A DNA stretch of 64,000 nucleotides from the NCBI RefSeq assembly GCF_022259695.1, contig NZ_CP092099.1, forward strand, positions 1,100,471 to 1,164,470, written 5' to 3'. This DNA is from Flaviramulus sp. BrNp1-15. GTDB lineage: Bacteria; Bacteroidota; Bacteroidia; Flavobacteriales; Flavobacteriaceae. The translations under genes were made by a program, and so were the position numbers. Positions 23,729 through 33,858 of the stretch are shown one piece after another. The notes under the pieces are model-generated. The model made no database searches. It was not told where the DNA came from and was given only the letters and a program-made list of their open reading frames with translations. Numbering within the stretch: position 1 is the stretch's first letter; each line of letters begins with the position of its first letter.

Positions 23729-26700
23729 ATGTTGAAAAACAAAATTCATTTACTGTACTTTTTTTTTGTTGGAACTTTATTTTGTTTCTCGCAATCTCAA
23801 ACTACGTTTAAAAAAATCAACCAATCAACAGGACTTTCAAACGGAAGAATTACAAGCATAGTTAAAGAAAAAGATGGATTTATATGGATTGGCACAAAAA
23901 ATGGACTCAATAGATATGATGGCCTACAAGTAAAGGTTTACAATAAAAAAAATAGTAACCTGGGATCAAATGATATTTCAGATTTATTTATTGATAGTAA
24001 AAATAGACTTTGGATCACAACACTAGGTGGCGGTGTAAATTATTACAACCCATTAAATGATACGTTTCGAGTATTTAAAAATAATCCAAACGATTCAAAA
24101 TCATTACTCTCAAACCATGTAAATACAGTTATTGAAGATTCTAAAGGTGGAATTTGGTTTGGAACAGAAAAGGGGTTGTGTAAGTTTAATACAGATACAA
24201 ATCAGTTCATTTCGTATACGGAACAGCCAACTGAAAATCAATCAACAAACAGTAATAGTATTACTTGTATCTATGAAGACAAAAACGGTAATTTATGGGT
24301 GGGTACCTTTGGAAATGGTTTGTTTCTATTTGATGCTACAGAAGGAAAGTTTAATCAAATAATCCCAAAAGAAACGCAAATTTCAGCCTTTATAAATGCT
24401 ATTTCAGAATTAAATCCCGATAAAATTTTAATAGGAACAAGTGGTAGTGGGTTGCTTTTAGTAGATATTAGCACATTTAAATTTTCAAATTTCTTTAAAG
24501 AAGATTTGTCGTTTAAACAAGATATTAACATTGTTCGCTCTATAAAAAAAGACAGTAGAGACAATTTATGGATAGGAACAGATGGTAATGGCGTTTTTGA
24601 GATTGAGTATCCAAATGCTAAAAGTCCTATAATTCATAATTATTTATATAATTCGCAGTTAGAATCATCTTTATCAGGAAATGCCATTTACGAGATTATG
24701 GACGATAATGATTCCAATATCTGGATTGGAACTGCCTGGAATGGTATTAGCATTCTTGATAAAAAAAACACTAACGAAATTTTATTTAGCGATATTATTG
24801 GGGTAAACCCAACACCAGTTTTATCAATTTATAAAAACAAGAAAAACCTTTATTTGGGGTTGGACGGAGATGGTTTGACAGTATACAATCAGCAGTTGGA
24901 TAAAGTTAAATACTATAATGAGAAAAGTAAAAATACTTCAATCAAGGCTAAGTTTATTCAAAAAATAACAGAGTCAAAAAGTGGCGATATTTGGTTAGGT
25001 ACTTTTGCAAACGGGTTGATAAAATTTAATGAATCTTCAAATACATTCAAACAATACAAGCATGAGTTCGAAAATGAAAAATCTATTAGTTATGATGATG
25101 TAAGAGACATTGTTGAAGATGAAAATAATAATCTATGGGTTGCAACTTGGGGTGGAGGTCTTAATTATTTTAACCCCAAAAAAGACGAGTTTTATAGTTA
25201 CAGAAATAGTACTAATGAAACCAATACGGTTAATAATGATAATTTAATTGCTATTGAGAAAGATGGTGAAAACCTTTGGATTGCAACATTTGGTGGTGGT
25301 GTAAATCTATTTAACACTAAAACTAAAAGATTTACTTACTTCACACATAGTGAATCAGATTCTACTTCAATTAGTGGTAATAATGTGTTTTCATTACTAA
25401 AAGACTTTAAAGGGTATTTATGGATTGGTACTTCTGGAGAAGGCATTAATAGAATGAATTTAAAAACCAAAGAAATTGAACGTTTTGAAAACAACGATAA
25501 CATAAGGTATTTAACCATTACCGGAATAATTGAAGATAATGATGGTAATATATGGTTTAGCACAAAACAAGGTATAATTAACTACACATACCAAACAAAT
25601 ACTTTTAATACGTTTGCAAACCTCTCTGGCGAATTTCATATTAATTCAATTTTCAAAGATGATAATGGGTTACTTTATTTTGGAGGTATTAATGGGGTTG
25701 TTAAAGTAAATCCTAAAACAGTTACTATTGAAAACAATCAACCTACAGTTAAGCTAACCAATTTTAAATTATTCAATAAAGAAATTAAAGCTGAAGAAAA
25801 AGGTGTTTTAAACAATAATATAGCTTTTGAGGAAGATATAACACTTAAACACAATCAAGATGTTTTAACATTTGAATTTTCTGCGTTGCAATTTCCATTT
25901 TCTAGTAATTGTGAATATGCTATTAAAATGGAAAATTTTGATGAAGATTGGAGAAACATTGGAAAAGACAGAACAGCAACATATACCAATTTGTCACCTG
26001 GCGATTATACCTTCAAGGTAAAAAGTAAAGAGTTAGGAAGCACCTGGGGAGACGATTATACATCTGTAAATATTCATATTCTGAAACCTTTCTGGTTAAA
26101 ATGGTGGGCATTTGTTTTGTATGGTATCATTCTTCTAACCTTATTTTATTTGTTTAGAAAATATACTATTGCTTGGGAGCGCATGAAGGCCAATTTAGAA
26201 TTCGAAAAACTCACCCACGAAAAGGATACAGAACTATATAATTTAAAACAGCAGTTTTTTACCAACATTTCACACGAAATTAGAACTCCGGTAACCTTAA
26301 TACTAAGTTCAATTAACAGATTGTTTGACAAAGGAGAGCTGCTAGAGCGTAAACAAATTAAAGCAGCACATACGGTTAGGAAAAACAGTAATTTATTGCT
26401 TCAACTAGTAAATGAATTACTAGATATAAGAAAATTTGAAACTAATGAAATCAATTTAAAACCCAGTAAAAATGAACTAGTTTCTTATTGTAAGGAAATA
26501 TTTTTGTCGTTTTCAGAAATAGCTTCAGATAGAAATATTGATTACACTTTTGTTTCAGAAAAACCTAATATAGATTTATGGTTTGATAAAAATCAATTAG
26601 AAAAAGTTATTTATAATTTACTAACCAATGCCTTTAAGTTTACTAAAAACGGAGGAGAAATTCAGTTTAAAATAGAACATAAGGCAGATGCTGTTTATTT

Positions 26701-27778
26701 AATAGTTAAGGATTCTGGTGTTGGTATGTCTGAGAATCAAATATCAAAAATCTTTAAACGATTTTATCAAGCAGGAAATAAAGATACCAATGAAGAGTCT
26801 GGTTTTGGTTTAGGTTTGTCTATATCAAAAGAAATTATAGAATTGCATAAAGGCAGTATTTCTGTTGAAAGCGAGAAGGGTAAAGGGAGTACTTTTAGAG
26901 TGAAATTATTAAATGGAAAAGAGCATTTCTCCGATAATGTAATAGATAATATTAATGATCTAGCTGAAGAGGAAATTCAAGTAATTACCAATGCAGAAAA
27001 ACTCAAATTAACCAAGGAAGCAAAAAAGGAAACCATTCTAATAGTTGAAGATAATGTAGATATTCAGGGTTTTTTAAAAGATATTTTATCTGATAATTTT
27101 GAAATACTTCAAGCATTTAATGGAGCAGAAGGATTAAAAATAGCAACAAGTAAATTTCCAGATTTAATAATAAGCGATGTTATGATGCCAATTATGGATG
27201 GTATTGAATTTGCTAAAAAATTAAAATTGAACACCAATACTAGTCATATTCCAATTATAATTTTAACAGCTAGAACCTCAATAAAAAATAAAATGGAAGG
27301 CTTTGAAACTGGAGCAGATGAATATGTTACAAAACCATTCAATGAGGAGTTATTAAAAACAAGAATCAATAACTTGCTAAATAGCAGAAAATTACTTCGC
27401 GAAAAATTTAGAAATGAAAATATGCTAACACCAAAAGAGTTAGCAATAAGTTCTACAGACCAGTTGTTTTTAGATAAACTTTATAAAGCTATTGAAGCTA
27501 ATTTAGAAACAAATAATTTAAAGGCTGAAGACATTTCGAAAGAAATAGGTATGAGCCACTCTGTAATGTACAAAAAGATTAAAGCATTAACCGGACTTTC
27601 TTATGTTGAGTTTATTAGAGAATATAGGTTAGCAATAGCAAGACAATTAATTGAAGATTTAGGTTACTCGGTTTCTGATGCCTGTTTTAAAGTGGGTTAT
27701 TCAGATAGAAAATACTTTAGTAAACTCTTTAAACAGAAGTTTAATAAGAATCCTTCAGAATTTTTATCCAAAAAATAA
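23729..27778 (+). CDS. Hybrid two-component system regulator (HTCS) of galactan locus
   Basis: 1349 residues that combine sensor kinase and DNA-binding regulator. Signal peptide (YFFFVGTLFCFSQ), then repeated two-component propeller motifs (GFIWIGTKNGLNRYD, NLWVGTFGNGL, YLWIGTSGEGINR) to about 690, a Y_Y_Y domain (about 700-780, ATYTNLSPGDYTFKV), a membrane helix (about 785-805), HisKA (NISHEIRTPVTLI, His near 848), HATPase (NLLTNAFKFTKNGG, GFGLGLSI), receiver (SDVMMPIMDG, Asp near 1150; YVTKPF) and a C-terminal AraC HTH (VSDACFKVGYSDRKYFSKLF). HTCS proteins sense an oligosaccharide in the periplasm and switch on the adjacent susCD operon. Here the cue is probably a galacto-oligosaccharide. 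Confidence 0.95.
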   Translation: MLKNKIHLLYFFFVGTLFCFSQSQTTFKKINQSTGLSNGRITSIVKEKDGFIWIGTKNGLNRYDGLQVKVYNKKNSNLGSNDISDLFIDSKNRLWITTLGGGVNYYNPLNDTFRVFKNNPNDSKSLLSNHVNTVIEDSKGGIWFGTEKGLCKFNTDTNQFISYTEQPTENQSTNSNSITCIYEDKNGNLWVGTFGNGLFLFDATEGKFNQIIPKETQISAFINAISELNPDKILIGTSGSGLLLVDISTFKFSNFFKEDLSFKQDINIVRSIKKDSRDNLWIGTDGNGVFEIEYPNAKSPIIHNYLYNSQLESSLSGNAIYEIMDDNDSNIWIGTAWNGISILDKKNTNEILFSDIIGVNPTPVLSIYKNKKNLYLGLDGDGLTVYNQQLDKVKYYNEKSKNTSIKAKFIQKITESKSGDIWLGTFANGLIKFNESSNTFKQYKHEFENEKSISYDDVRDIVEDENNNLWVATWGGGLNYFNPKKDEFYSYRNSTNETNTVNNDNLIAIEKDGENLWIATFGGGVNLFNTKTKRFTYFTHSESDSTSISGNNVFSLLKDFKGYLWIGTSGEGINRMNLKTKEIERFENNDNIRYLTITGIIEDNDGNIWFSTKQGIINYTYQTNTFNTFANLSGEFHINSIFKDDNGLLYFGGINGVVKVNPKTVTIENNQPTVKLTNFKLFNKEIKAEEKGVLNNNIAFEEDITLKHNQDVLTFEFSALQFPFSSNCEYAIKMENFDEDWRNIGKDRTATYTNLSPGDYTFKVKSKELGSTWGDDYTSVNIHILKPFWLKWWAFVLYGIILLTLFYLFRKYTIAWERMKANLEFEKLTHEKDTELYNLKQQFFTNISHEIRTPVTLILSSINRLFDKGELLERKQIKAAHTVRKNSNLLLQLVNELLDIRKFETNEINLKPSKNELVSYCKEIFLSFSEIASDRNIDYTFVSEKPNIDLWFDKNQLEKVIYNLLTNAFKFTKNGGEIQFKIEHKADAVYLIVKDSGVGMSENQISKIFKRFYQAGNKDTNEESGFGLGLSISKEIIELHKGSISVESEKGKGSTFRVKLLNGKEHFSDNVIDNINDLAEEEIQVITNAEKLKLTKEAKKETILIVEDNVDIQGFLKDILSDNFEILQAFNGAEGLKIATSKFPDLIISDVMMPIMDGIEFAKKLKLNTNTSHIPIIILTARTSIKNKMEGFETGADEYVTKPFNEELLKTRINNLLNSRKLLREKFRNENMLTPKELAISSTDQLFLDKLYKAIEANLETNNLKAEDISKEIGMSHSVMYKKIKALTGLSYVEFIREYRLAIARQLIEDLGYSVSDACFKVGYSDRKYFSKLFKQKFNKNPSEFLSKK

Positions 27779-27970
27779 CAAATCTTTACTTTTCTTACAT
27801 AGTATTTGTAGTATTCATAAAAAAACGAATTTAACACCTCTTGTAAATGAATTCATCCCCCTAAGTAATTAGGTGCTCTCGGTAATTTTATAAATAATTA
27901 TAAAGTGTTTCCTGTGTAGAATATTTTCAACAGAAACATTCAACTTAGACTAACTTAAACTTAATTATTT

Positions 27971-30952
27971 ATGATGAATTTCTTTCGAGAAAAAAAGAAC
28001 CAGGTTAATACGGTGCAAAAAATTTGCACTCTATTATTATTGTGTTTTTCAGTTATGTCATTTGCTCAACAATTAACAGTCTCAGGATTTGTTACAGATG
28101 AGGTAGATGGTTCACCAATTCCAGGTGTAAACATAATAGTAAAAAACACAAACAATGGAGTAACTACAGATTTTGATGGTAAATATCAAATTCAAGCAAA
28201 CCAAAACGATATTTTAGTATTTTCATTTTTAGGTTATGAAACGGTAGAAGCAACTGTTTTGTCATCTACAATTAATATTGTACTAAAAGAAGACACCCAA
28301 AACCTAGATGAAATCGTGGTAATTGGTTATGGTACAACAACTGTTAAAGATGCAACTGGGTCTGTTACTGCTGTTACATCAAAAGATTTTAACAAAGGTA
28401 ACATTGTAACACCCGAAAATCTTTTAAATGGTCGTGTTGCAGGACTTACTATTAATACAGGAGGAGATCCAGGTGCTGGTTCTACTATTAGAATTCGTGG
28501 TGGAGCGTCTTTAGATGCTTCAAACGATCCACTCATTGTTATTGATGGTCTACCCATAGATAACAATACTATTGGAGGATCAAGATCTGTGTTAAGTACT
28601 ATAAACCCAAATGATATTGATTCGTTTTCGGTATTAAAAGATGCCTCAGCAACTGCAATTTATGGATCAAGAGCATCCAATGGCGTTATAATAATTACAA
28701 CAAAGCGAGGTTCAAAAAATCTTAGTGCTAATTTAGATATGCAAATGGGTATAAATACATTAACAAATACAGTTGATGTGTTTTCTGCAGATGAATTAAG
28801 ATCAGTTGTTGCAGAGCAAAATCCAAGTCTTTTACCTTTGTTAGGTAATGCTAATACTGATTGGCAAAAAGAAATATATAGAACTGGAATAACATCTAAT
28901 TTAAACCTATCAATTCAGGGTTCATTATTTGATAAACTTCCGGCAAGATTATCAATAGGAAGAACCATTCAAGAAGGTTTAAGACTAACATCAAAATTTG
29001 AAAGAAATACAGGGTCAATAACTTTAAACCCTACATTTTTTGATGATCATTTAAAGGTTAGCCTGAATGCAAACGGAAGTTTTGAAAAAAATAGGTTTGC
29101 TGCAGGAGAAGAGGGTAATGCAATAACATTTGATCCAACACAACCAGTTTACGATAGCAATTCTCCTTTTGGAGGCTATTTTCAATACTATAATGAAGAT
29201 TACAATGCTGATGGTATAATTAATCAAGATGATTTAGTTTCGTTGGCGCCTTTTAACCCAGTTGCTAATCTATTACAAAATAGAAGTATTAGTGAGGTGA
29301 AAAGAATTTATGGTAATATAAAATTTGATTATAATTTTCATTTCTTTCCAGATCTTTCGGCGGTAGTTAATATTGGTTATGATGAGCAAAGTGCAGATGG
29401 TTATGTTAAGATTTCTTCAGAAAACCCGCTTACACAAGCAGATGGTAGTATTTTAGGTTCAGACTCAAATTATACCAATTACCAAAAAAATGTATTATTC
29501 GATGGTTATTTAGCATATAATAAAGAGCTAGGTAAATTTAATATTGATGCAACTGTTGGGTATTCATTTCAGAAATTTGATAGTGATCAGTATAATACTA
29601 ATGAGTTGTTAGACGATACTGAAGCTTCAGAACCAACACTTAATATTGATCCAGACTTAGTTTTAATAGGTTATTTTGGAAGAGCTAATTTTGATTTTTC
29701 TAACAAGTACTTATTAACGTTATCATATAGAAGAGACGGAACATCAAGATTTAGTGAAGATAATCGTTGGGGTAATTTCCCTGCAGCAGCTTTTGCTTGG
29801 AAAATTAATGAAGATTTCTTTCCAGATTCTGAAACATTTTCGTCTTTAAAACTGCGTTTAGGTTGGGGTATTACTGGTCAGCAAGATGTGGGTAGAGATA
29901 ATTCAGATTTATATTTTTCACGTTATGTAAGAGGTTTGCCAGCTTCTCAATATCAATTTGGAGATCAAATTATACCAATAGGCATACCTCAATTTAGAAA
30001 TGAAGGTTTAAAATGGGAAGAAACAACAACTTATAACGCTGGATTCGATTTTGGATTAATTAACGATAGATTTACAGGTTCAATTGAAGCATTCTACAAA
30101 GAATCAACAGATTTATTAGCAAATACATCTATTTCAGATGGTTCTAACTTTAGTAATGCGGGCTTTCAAAATGTAGGAGATTTTAGTACTCAAGGTTTAG
30201 AATTTGCTATTAGTGGAGATGTCATCAAGAAAGAAAATTTTAATTGGAATGTAAACTTTAATACTACTCTAATTAAAATCCAGATGGATAAATTAGCTTT
30301 AGATGTAGATCAGGAAACTGGTGGTATTGCTGGAGGTACTGGAGGTAATATTCAATTAAGACGTGTAGGGTTTAATCCATTTTCATTCTTTGTTTATAAA
30401 CAGATTTATAATGCAGAAGGTCAACCAATAGAAGGTGCTTATGCCGATTTAAATGGTGATAATCAAATTACACCAGAAGATCGTTATTTATACAGAAAAG
30501 GTGTTCCAGATGTAACTATGGGCTTCCTTTCCAATATGTCTTACAAGAATTTCGATCTATCATTTAACTTAAGAGCAAGTATTGGAAACTACATATATAA
30601 CAATGTAAATTCTATTAGAGCGCAATACAATTTACTACAAAACAATGCTGTAGTTAGTAATTTAACTACCTCTGTTTTAGATAGTGGTTTCAACCTAACA
30701 GAAGATGTTTTACGATCAGATTATTATGTAGAAAATGGTTCTTTCTTAAGAATGGATAATATTACACTAGGTCATACTTTCAATAAACTGTTTAGTGAAA
30801 ATTCTTCTTTTAGAATTTCAGCAAGTGTACAAAATGTATTTGTTATTACAAATTACTCTGGTTTAGATCCAGAAGTATTTGAGCAAGGTATAGATAATAC
30901 TATTTATCCAAGACCAAGAACATATACCATTGGTGCAAACTTTAGATTTTAA
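27971..30952 (+). CDS. SusC-like TonB-dependent outer-membrane transporter
   Basis: 993 residues. Signal peptide ending MSFAQQ, a carboxypeptidase-like DUF4480 domain (VSGFVTDEVDGSPIPGVNI), TonB box region (LDEIVVIGYGT), plug (SATAIYGSRASNGVIIITT) and a 22-strand barrel ending in RTYTIGANFRF with terminal Phe. It imports oligosaccharide energised by TonB, with SusD as the lid. Two in-frame ATGs stand at 27971 and 27974. The gene follows the HTCS by 190 bp and starts the operon. Galactan fragments are the likely cargo from the enzymes downstream. Confidence 0.95.
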   Translation: MMNFFREKKNQVNTVQKICTLLLLCFSVMSFAQQLTVSGFVTDEVDGSPIPGVNIIVKNTNNGVTTDFDGKYQIQANQNDILVFSFLGYETVEATVLSSTINIVLKEDTQNLDEIVVIGYGTTTVKDATGSVTAVTSKDFNKGNIVTPENLLNGRVAGLTINTGGDPGAGSTIRIRGGASLDASNDPLIVIDGLPIDNNTIGGSRSVLSTINPNDIDSFSVLKDASATAIYGSRASNGVIIITTKRGSKNLSANLDMQMGINTLTNTVDVFSADELRSVVAEQNPSLLPLLGNANTDWQKEIYRTGITSNLNLSIQGSLFDKLPARLSIGRTIQEGLRLTSKFERNTGSITLNPTFFDDHLKVSLNANGSFEKNRFAAGEEGNAITFDPTQPVYDSNSPFGGYFQYYNEDYNADGIINQDDLVSLAPFNPVANLLQNRSISEVKRIYGNIKFDYNFHFFPDLSAVVNIGYDEQSADGYVKISSENPLTQADGSILGSDSNYTNYQKNVLFDGYLAYNKELGKFNIDATVGYSFQKFDSDQYNTNELLDDTEASEPTLNIDPDLVLIGYFGRANFDFSNKYLLTLSYRRDGTSRFSEDNRWGNFPAAAFAWKINEDFFPDSETFSSLKLRLGWGITGQQDVGRDNSDLYFSRYVRGLPASQYQFGDQIIPIGIPQFRNEGLKWEETTTYNAGFDFGLINDRFTGSIEAFYKESTDLLANTSISDGSNFSNAGFQNVGDFSTQGLEFAISGDVIKKENFNWNVNFNTTLIKIQMDKLALDVDQETGGIAGGTGGNIQLRRVGFNPFSFFVYKQIYNAEGQPIEGAYADLNGDNQITPEDRYLYRKGVPDVTMGFLSNMSYKNFDLSFNLRASIGNYIYNNVNSIRAQYNLLQNNAVVSNLTTSVLDSGFNLTEDVLRSDYYVENGSFLRMDNITLGHTFNKLFSENSSFRISASVQNVFVITNYSGLDPEVFEQGIDNTIYPRPRTYTIGANFRF

Positions 30953-30959
30953 AAAAAAA

Positions 30960-32570
30960 ATGATGATGAAAAAAATAATAAATTTTAAAACAAACTTATT
31001 AGCGATAATTAGTCTATTACTAATTGTAAGCTGTGAAAGTGAGTTAAATGTATTGCCCGAAGACCCTAATACATTTACGGCTGACGATTTTTATGCTAAT
31101 CCTGAAGCTTATTTACAAGGTTTAGCAGGTGTATATTCTAATTTGAGTTTAACAGGAACAGACGGTGCAGCTAATTCTAATATTCAGGGTTTAGATGCAG
31201 GTACAAGTCAGTACGGACGTGGATTGTGGAATCTACAAGTAGTAACTTCAGATGAAGCTGTATGGTCTTGGGAAAATGATGACGGTATTCGTGATATGAA
31301 CCGAAATACATGGACATCAGAAAATGTAATTTTAAGGGGAATGTTTGGTAGAACAATGACTTCCATTGCTTTTGCTAATGAATATCTAAGACAAACTTCA
31401 GATGCTAATTTAGATTCCAGAGGAGTCTCAGGAGAATTAAGAGATGAGATTCAAGGTTATAGAGCAGAGGCAAGATTTTTACGAGCCCTATCATATTATC
31501 ACATGATGGATCTTTTCGGAAAAGCAGCATTTGTAACAGAAGATGATCCGGTAGGTGCATATCAAGCACCGCAATACGAAAGGTCTGATTTATTCGCTTA
31601 TATTGAATCTGAGCTACTTGAAGTTATTCCGCAATTACCAGATCCACTTCAAAACGAATATGCGAGAGCAGACAAAGCTGCTGCGTGGATGGTTTTAGCC
31701 AAAATATATTTAAATGCTGAAGTTTATATTAACGAAAACAGATATAGTGACTGTTTAAGTTATTGCGAGCAGATTATTAATGCTGGATTTACTTTAACAC
31801 CTAATTACTTAAATGCTTTTGCGGCAGATAATCATCAAGGAACTGCACGACAAGAAATCATTTTTCCTGTAATTTCAGATGGTATAGTTACACAAAATTA
31901 TGGTCCAACAACAGTGGCAATTAATGGTCAAGTAGGATCATTAGAGCAAAATGGAGAAGACTTTGGTGTTGGTGCCGGAGGTTGGGGAGGCGCTTTACGA
32001 GTTACCCGTCAATTCTCTGAAACTATGTTAAATGGAAATTACGATACTGATGATAGAAACACCATTATAATTGGAGATAGACCCATAGATATTACCAATG
32101 TATCAAATAATGGTACAGGCTATATAGTAGCTAAATGGTCTAATAGAACCTCAGAAGGAAACCCGGGAAGTGCAACAGAAATAGTTGATACAGATTTCCC
32201 AATGTTCAGATTGGCAGATGTTTATTTAATGTACGCAGAGGCTCATTTAAGAGGTGGTGGTGGAACACTTTCTAACGCAGTAGGTTATATTAATGAGTTA
32301 AGAGATAGAGCAAATAATCCTATTCAAATCTCAGCAGGAGAGTTAGATTTAGACTTAATTCTAAATGAACGTTTAGTTGAACTTTATTGGGAGGCTCATA
32401 GAAGACAAGACCTTATAAGATTTGGTAGATATTCTGGAGGAGCCTACAATTGGTCATGGAAAGGAAATGCTCCAAATGGTATCCCAATAAGTGGTATAAG
32501 AGATGTATTTCCAATTCCAGCTGCGAGTTTGGGTTCTAATCCTAACCTAACTCAAAACGAAGGCTATTAA
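30960..32570 (+). CDS. SusD-like surface glycan-binding lipoprotein
   Basis: About 537 residues. The start is one of three consecutive ATGs at 30960-30968; the longer frame from 30930 would overlap susC by 23 bp and spoil the signal. Lipobox LLIVSC near residue 27 gives a surface lipoprotein. SusD/RagB features are visible: EAYLQGLAGVYSNL, RAEARFLRALSYYHMMDLFG, KAAAWMVLAKIYLNAEVY, and the C-terminal LNERLVELYWEAHRRQDLIRFG. It captures galacto-oligosaccharides and passes them to SusC. Confidence 0.94.
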   Translation: MMMKKIINFKTNLLAIISLLLIVSCESELNVLPEDPNTFTADDFYANPEAYLQGLAGVYSNLSLTGTDGAANSNIQGLDAGTSQYGRGLWNLQVVTSDEAVWSWENDDGIRDMNRNTWTSENVILRGMFGRTMTSIAFANEYLRQTSDANLDSRGVSGELRDEIQGYRAEARFLRALSYYHMMDLFGKAAFVTEDDPVGAYQAPQYERSDLFAYIESELLEVIPQLPDPLQNEYARADKAAAWMVLAKIYLNAEVYINENRYSDCLSYCEQIINAGFTLTPNYLNAFAADNHQGTARQEIIFPVISDGIVTQNYGPTTVAINGQVGSLEQNGEDFGVGAGGWGGALRVTRQFSETMLNGNYDTDDRNTIIIGDRPIDITNVSNNGTGYIVAKWSNRTSEGNPGSATEIVDTDFPMFRLADVYLMYAEAHLRGGGGTLSNAVGYINELRDRANNPIQISAGELDLDLILNERLVELYWEAHRRQDLIRFGRYSGGAYNWSWKGNAPNGIPISGIRDVFPIPAASLGSNPNLTQNEGY

Positions 32571-32607
32571 GAAATCTGAATTAAAATAAATTTTAAAAAC
32601 ATACAAA

Positions 32608-33780
32608 ATGAAAAATATAGTATATAAATTATTAATCGTATTAACAGTTATAGGCTTAAGTGCTTGTGATGATAATGAGGCACCTGTTTTTATAGCTGCA
32701 CCAAGTGGAGAAGGTATTACATTTACTAATACTTTTGCATCAGAGTATTTACTATCAGAAGCTACCGAAGATAATATAGCAGATAGATTTATTTGGGGAG
32801 AAGCAGATTTTGGTACAGAAACAAATATTACTTATGAGCTTCAGGGGTCTATAGATCCAACCTTTGCAGCTTTTGAACAAATAGGTAGTACAAGTGAAAA
32901 CAACTTACCAGTACTAGTAAGTCAATTATTAAGTTTTGCTGAGCAATTAGGTTTAGATGATGATCCTGCAACTACACAACCAGATTCAGATTTACCAAAC
33001 AATACAGGGCAAGTATATTTTAGATTGCGAGCTTATTTAGGTTCTGGTGCTGCGAATACAGAAGAGATTTTTTCAGATATACAATCTATAAATATTCACT
33101 GGATAGAAACAGTTGCAGTGGGTGGAAGTTGTGATTCACTTTTTGCCGTTGGAGCTGGATTAGCCGATTTAGGTTGGAATTTTACAAATGAAGGAGAAGT
33201 GCTTTGTGAAAATGATATTTTACAAATTAAAGCAAGATTTACTAATGATAAATTTAGATTATTCACAGAATTTGGAGTTTGGGATACAAGCTACGGATTT
33301 AATTACTACACAGATGAAGGTTATACCATTGATGCTCTTCTGGTAGATTCTAATGTTTATGATGCTGGTGATGGCGATGATAATTTCTGGTTTGATGGTG
33401 ATGCCGGTATTTATACTATGGTTATTGATAATGTTAACAAGACAATTGTTTTAACTCCGTCAGGATCTTTATGGGCGGTTGGAGGCGCTGTTCCTGGAGG
33501 ATGGGCTTTTAATGATGATACAGTAGAATTAGTTGAGGCTACACCAGATGTTTGGTCTGCTTCTATAACTTTATCAAATGAAATTTTTAGATTTTTTCAA
33601 ACATTTAATGTTTGGGACACAAATAATAATTACACCTATTATGAAGATGAAGGGTTTACTATAGACTCAAACTTCGAGATAAACGCTGATGATGGTGATG
33701 CAAATTTCAGATTTATTGGTGCTCCAGGAACCTATACTCTAACAATTAATGCTGTAGATAAAACTATAACACTCGAATAA
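32608..33780 (+). CDS. SusE/F-like outer-membrane glycan-binding lipoprotein
   Basis: 390 residues with lipobox GLSAC (Cys20). An N-terminal SusE-type Ig domain (about 25-165, ITYELQGSIDPTF) is followed by two similar carbohydrate-binding modules (about 175-285 and 290-390). Each has the pattern LFAVG or LWAVG, then W-F, FRLFTEFGVWDT or FRFFQTFNVWDT, a tyrosine-rich loop, and a final T-V/L-T-I strand. The two modules are clearly internal duplicates. It would hold galactan chains at the cell surface. A strong terminator hairpin directly follows this gene. Confidence 0.88.
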   Translation: MKNIVYKLLIVLTVIGLSACDDNEAPVFIAAPSGEGITFTNTFASEYLLSEATEDNIADRFIWGEADFGTETNITYELQGSIDPTFAAFEQIGSTSENNLPVLVSQLLSFAEQLGLDDDPATTQPDSDLPNNTGQVYFRLRAYLGSGAANTEEIFSDIQSINIHWIETVAVGGSCDSLFAVGAGLADLGWNFTNEGEVLCENDILQIKARFTNDKFRLFTEFGVWDTSYGFNYYTDEGYTIDALLVDSNVYDAGDGDDNFWFDGDAGIYTMVIDNVNKTIVLTPSGSLWAVGGAVPGGWAFNDDTVELVEATPDVWSASITLSNEIFRFFQTFNVWDTNNNYTYYEDEGFTIDSNFEINADDGDANFRFIGAPGTYTLTINAVDKTITLE

Positions 33781-33804
33781 GATAGTAATTTGTTAATAAT
33801 TCCT

Positions 33805-33848
33805 AAGAAAGGGAATAATATGGTAGTTTTGTTATTCCCTTTCTTTAA
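33805..33848 (+). terminator. Strong stem-loop between susE-like and GH53 genes
   Basis: A perfect 14-bp stem (AAGAAAGGGAATAA at 33805-33818 with its complement at 33832-33845) and a 13-nt loop, followed by TAATTTTAA. It lies 25 bp past the susE-like stop and just before the GH53 start at 33859. It could act as a partial terminator that lowers enzyme expression relative to SusC/D/E, or as a processing/stability hairpin. Confidence 0.8.
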
Positions 33849-33858
33849 TTTTAAGTCT

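Noticed and set aside
33790-33858. Upstream ATG for the first GH53 gene
   Set aside because: This segment forms the terminator hairpin; starting at 33859 gives a proper lipoprotein signal.
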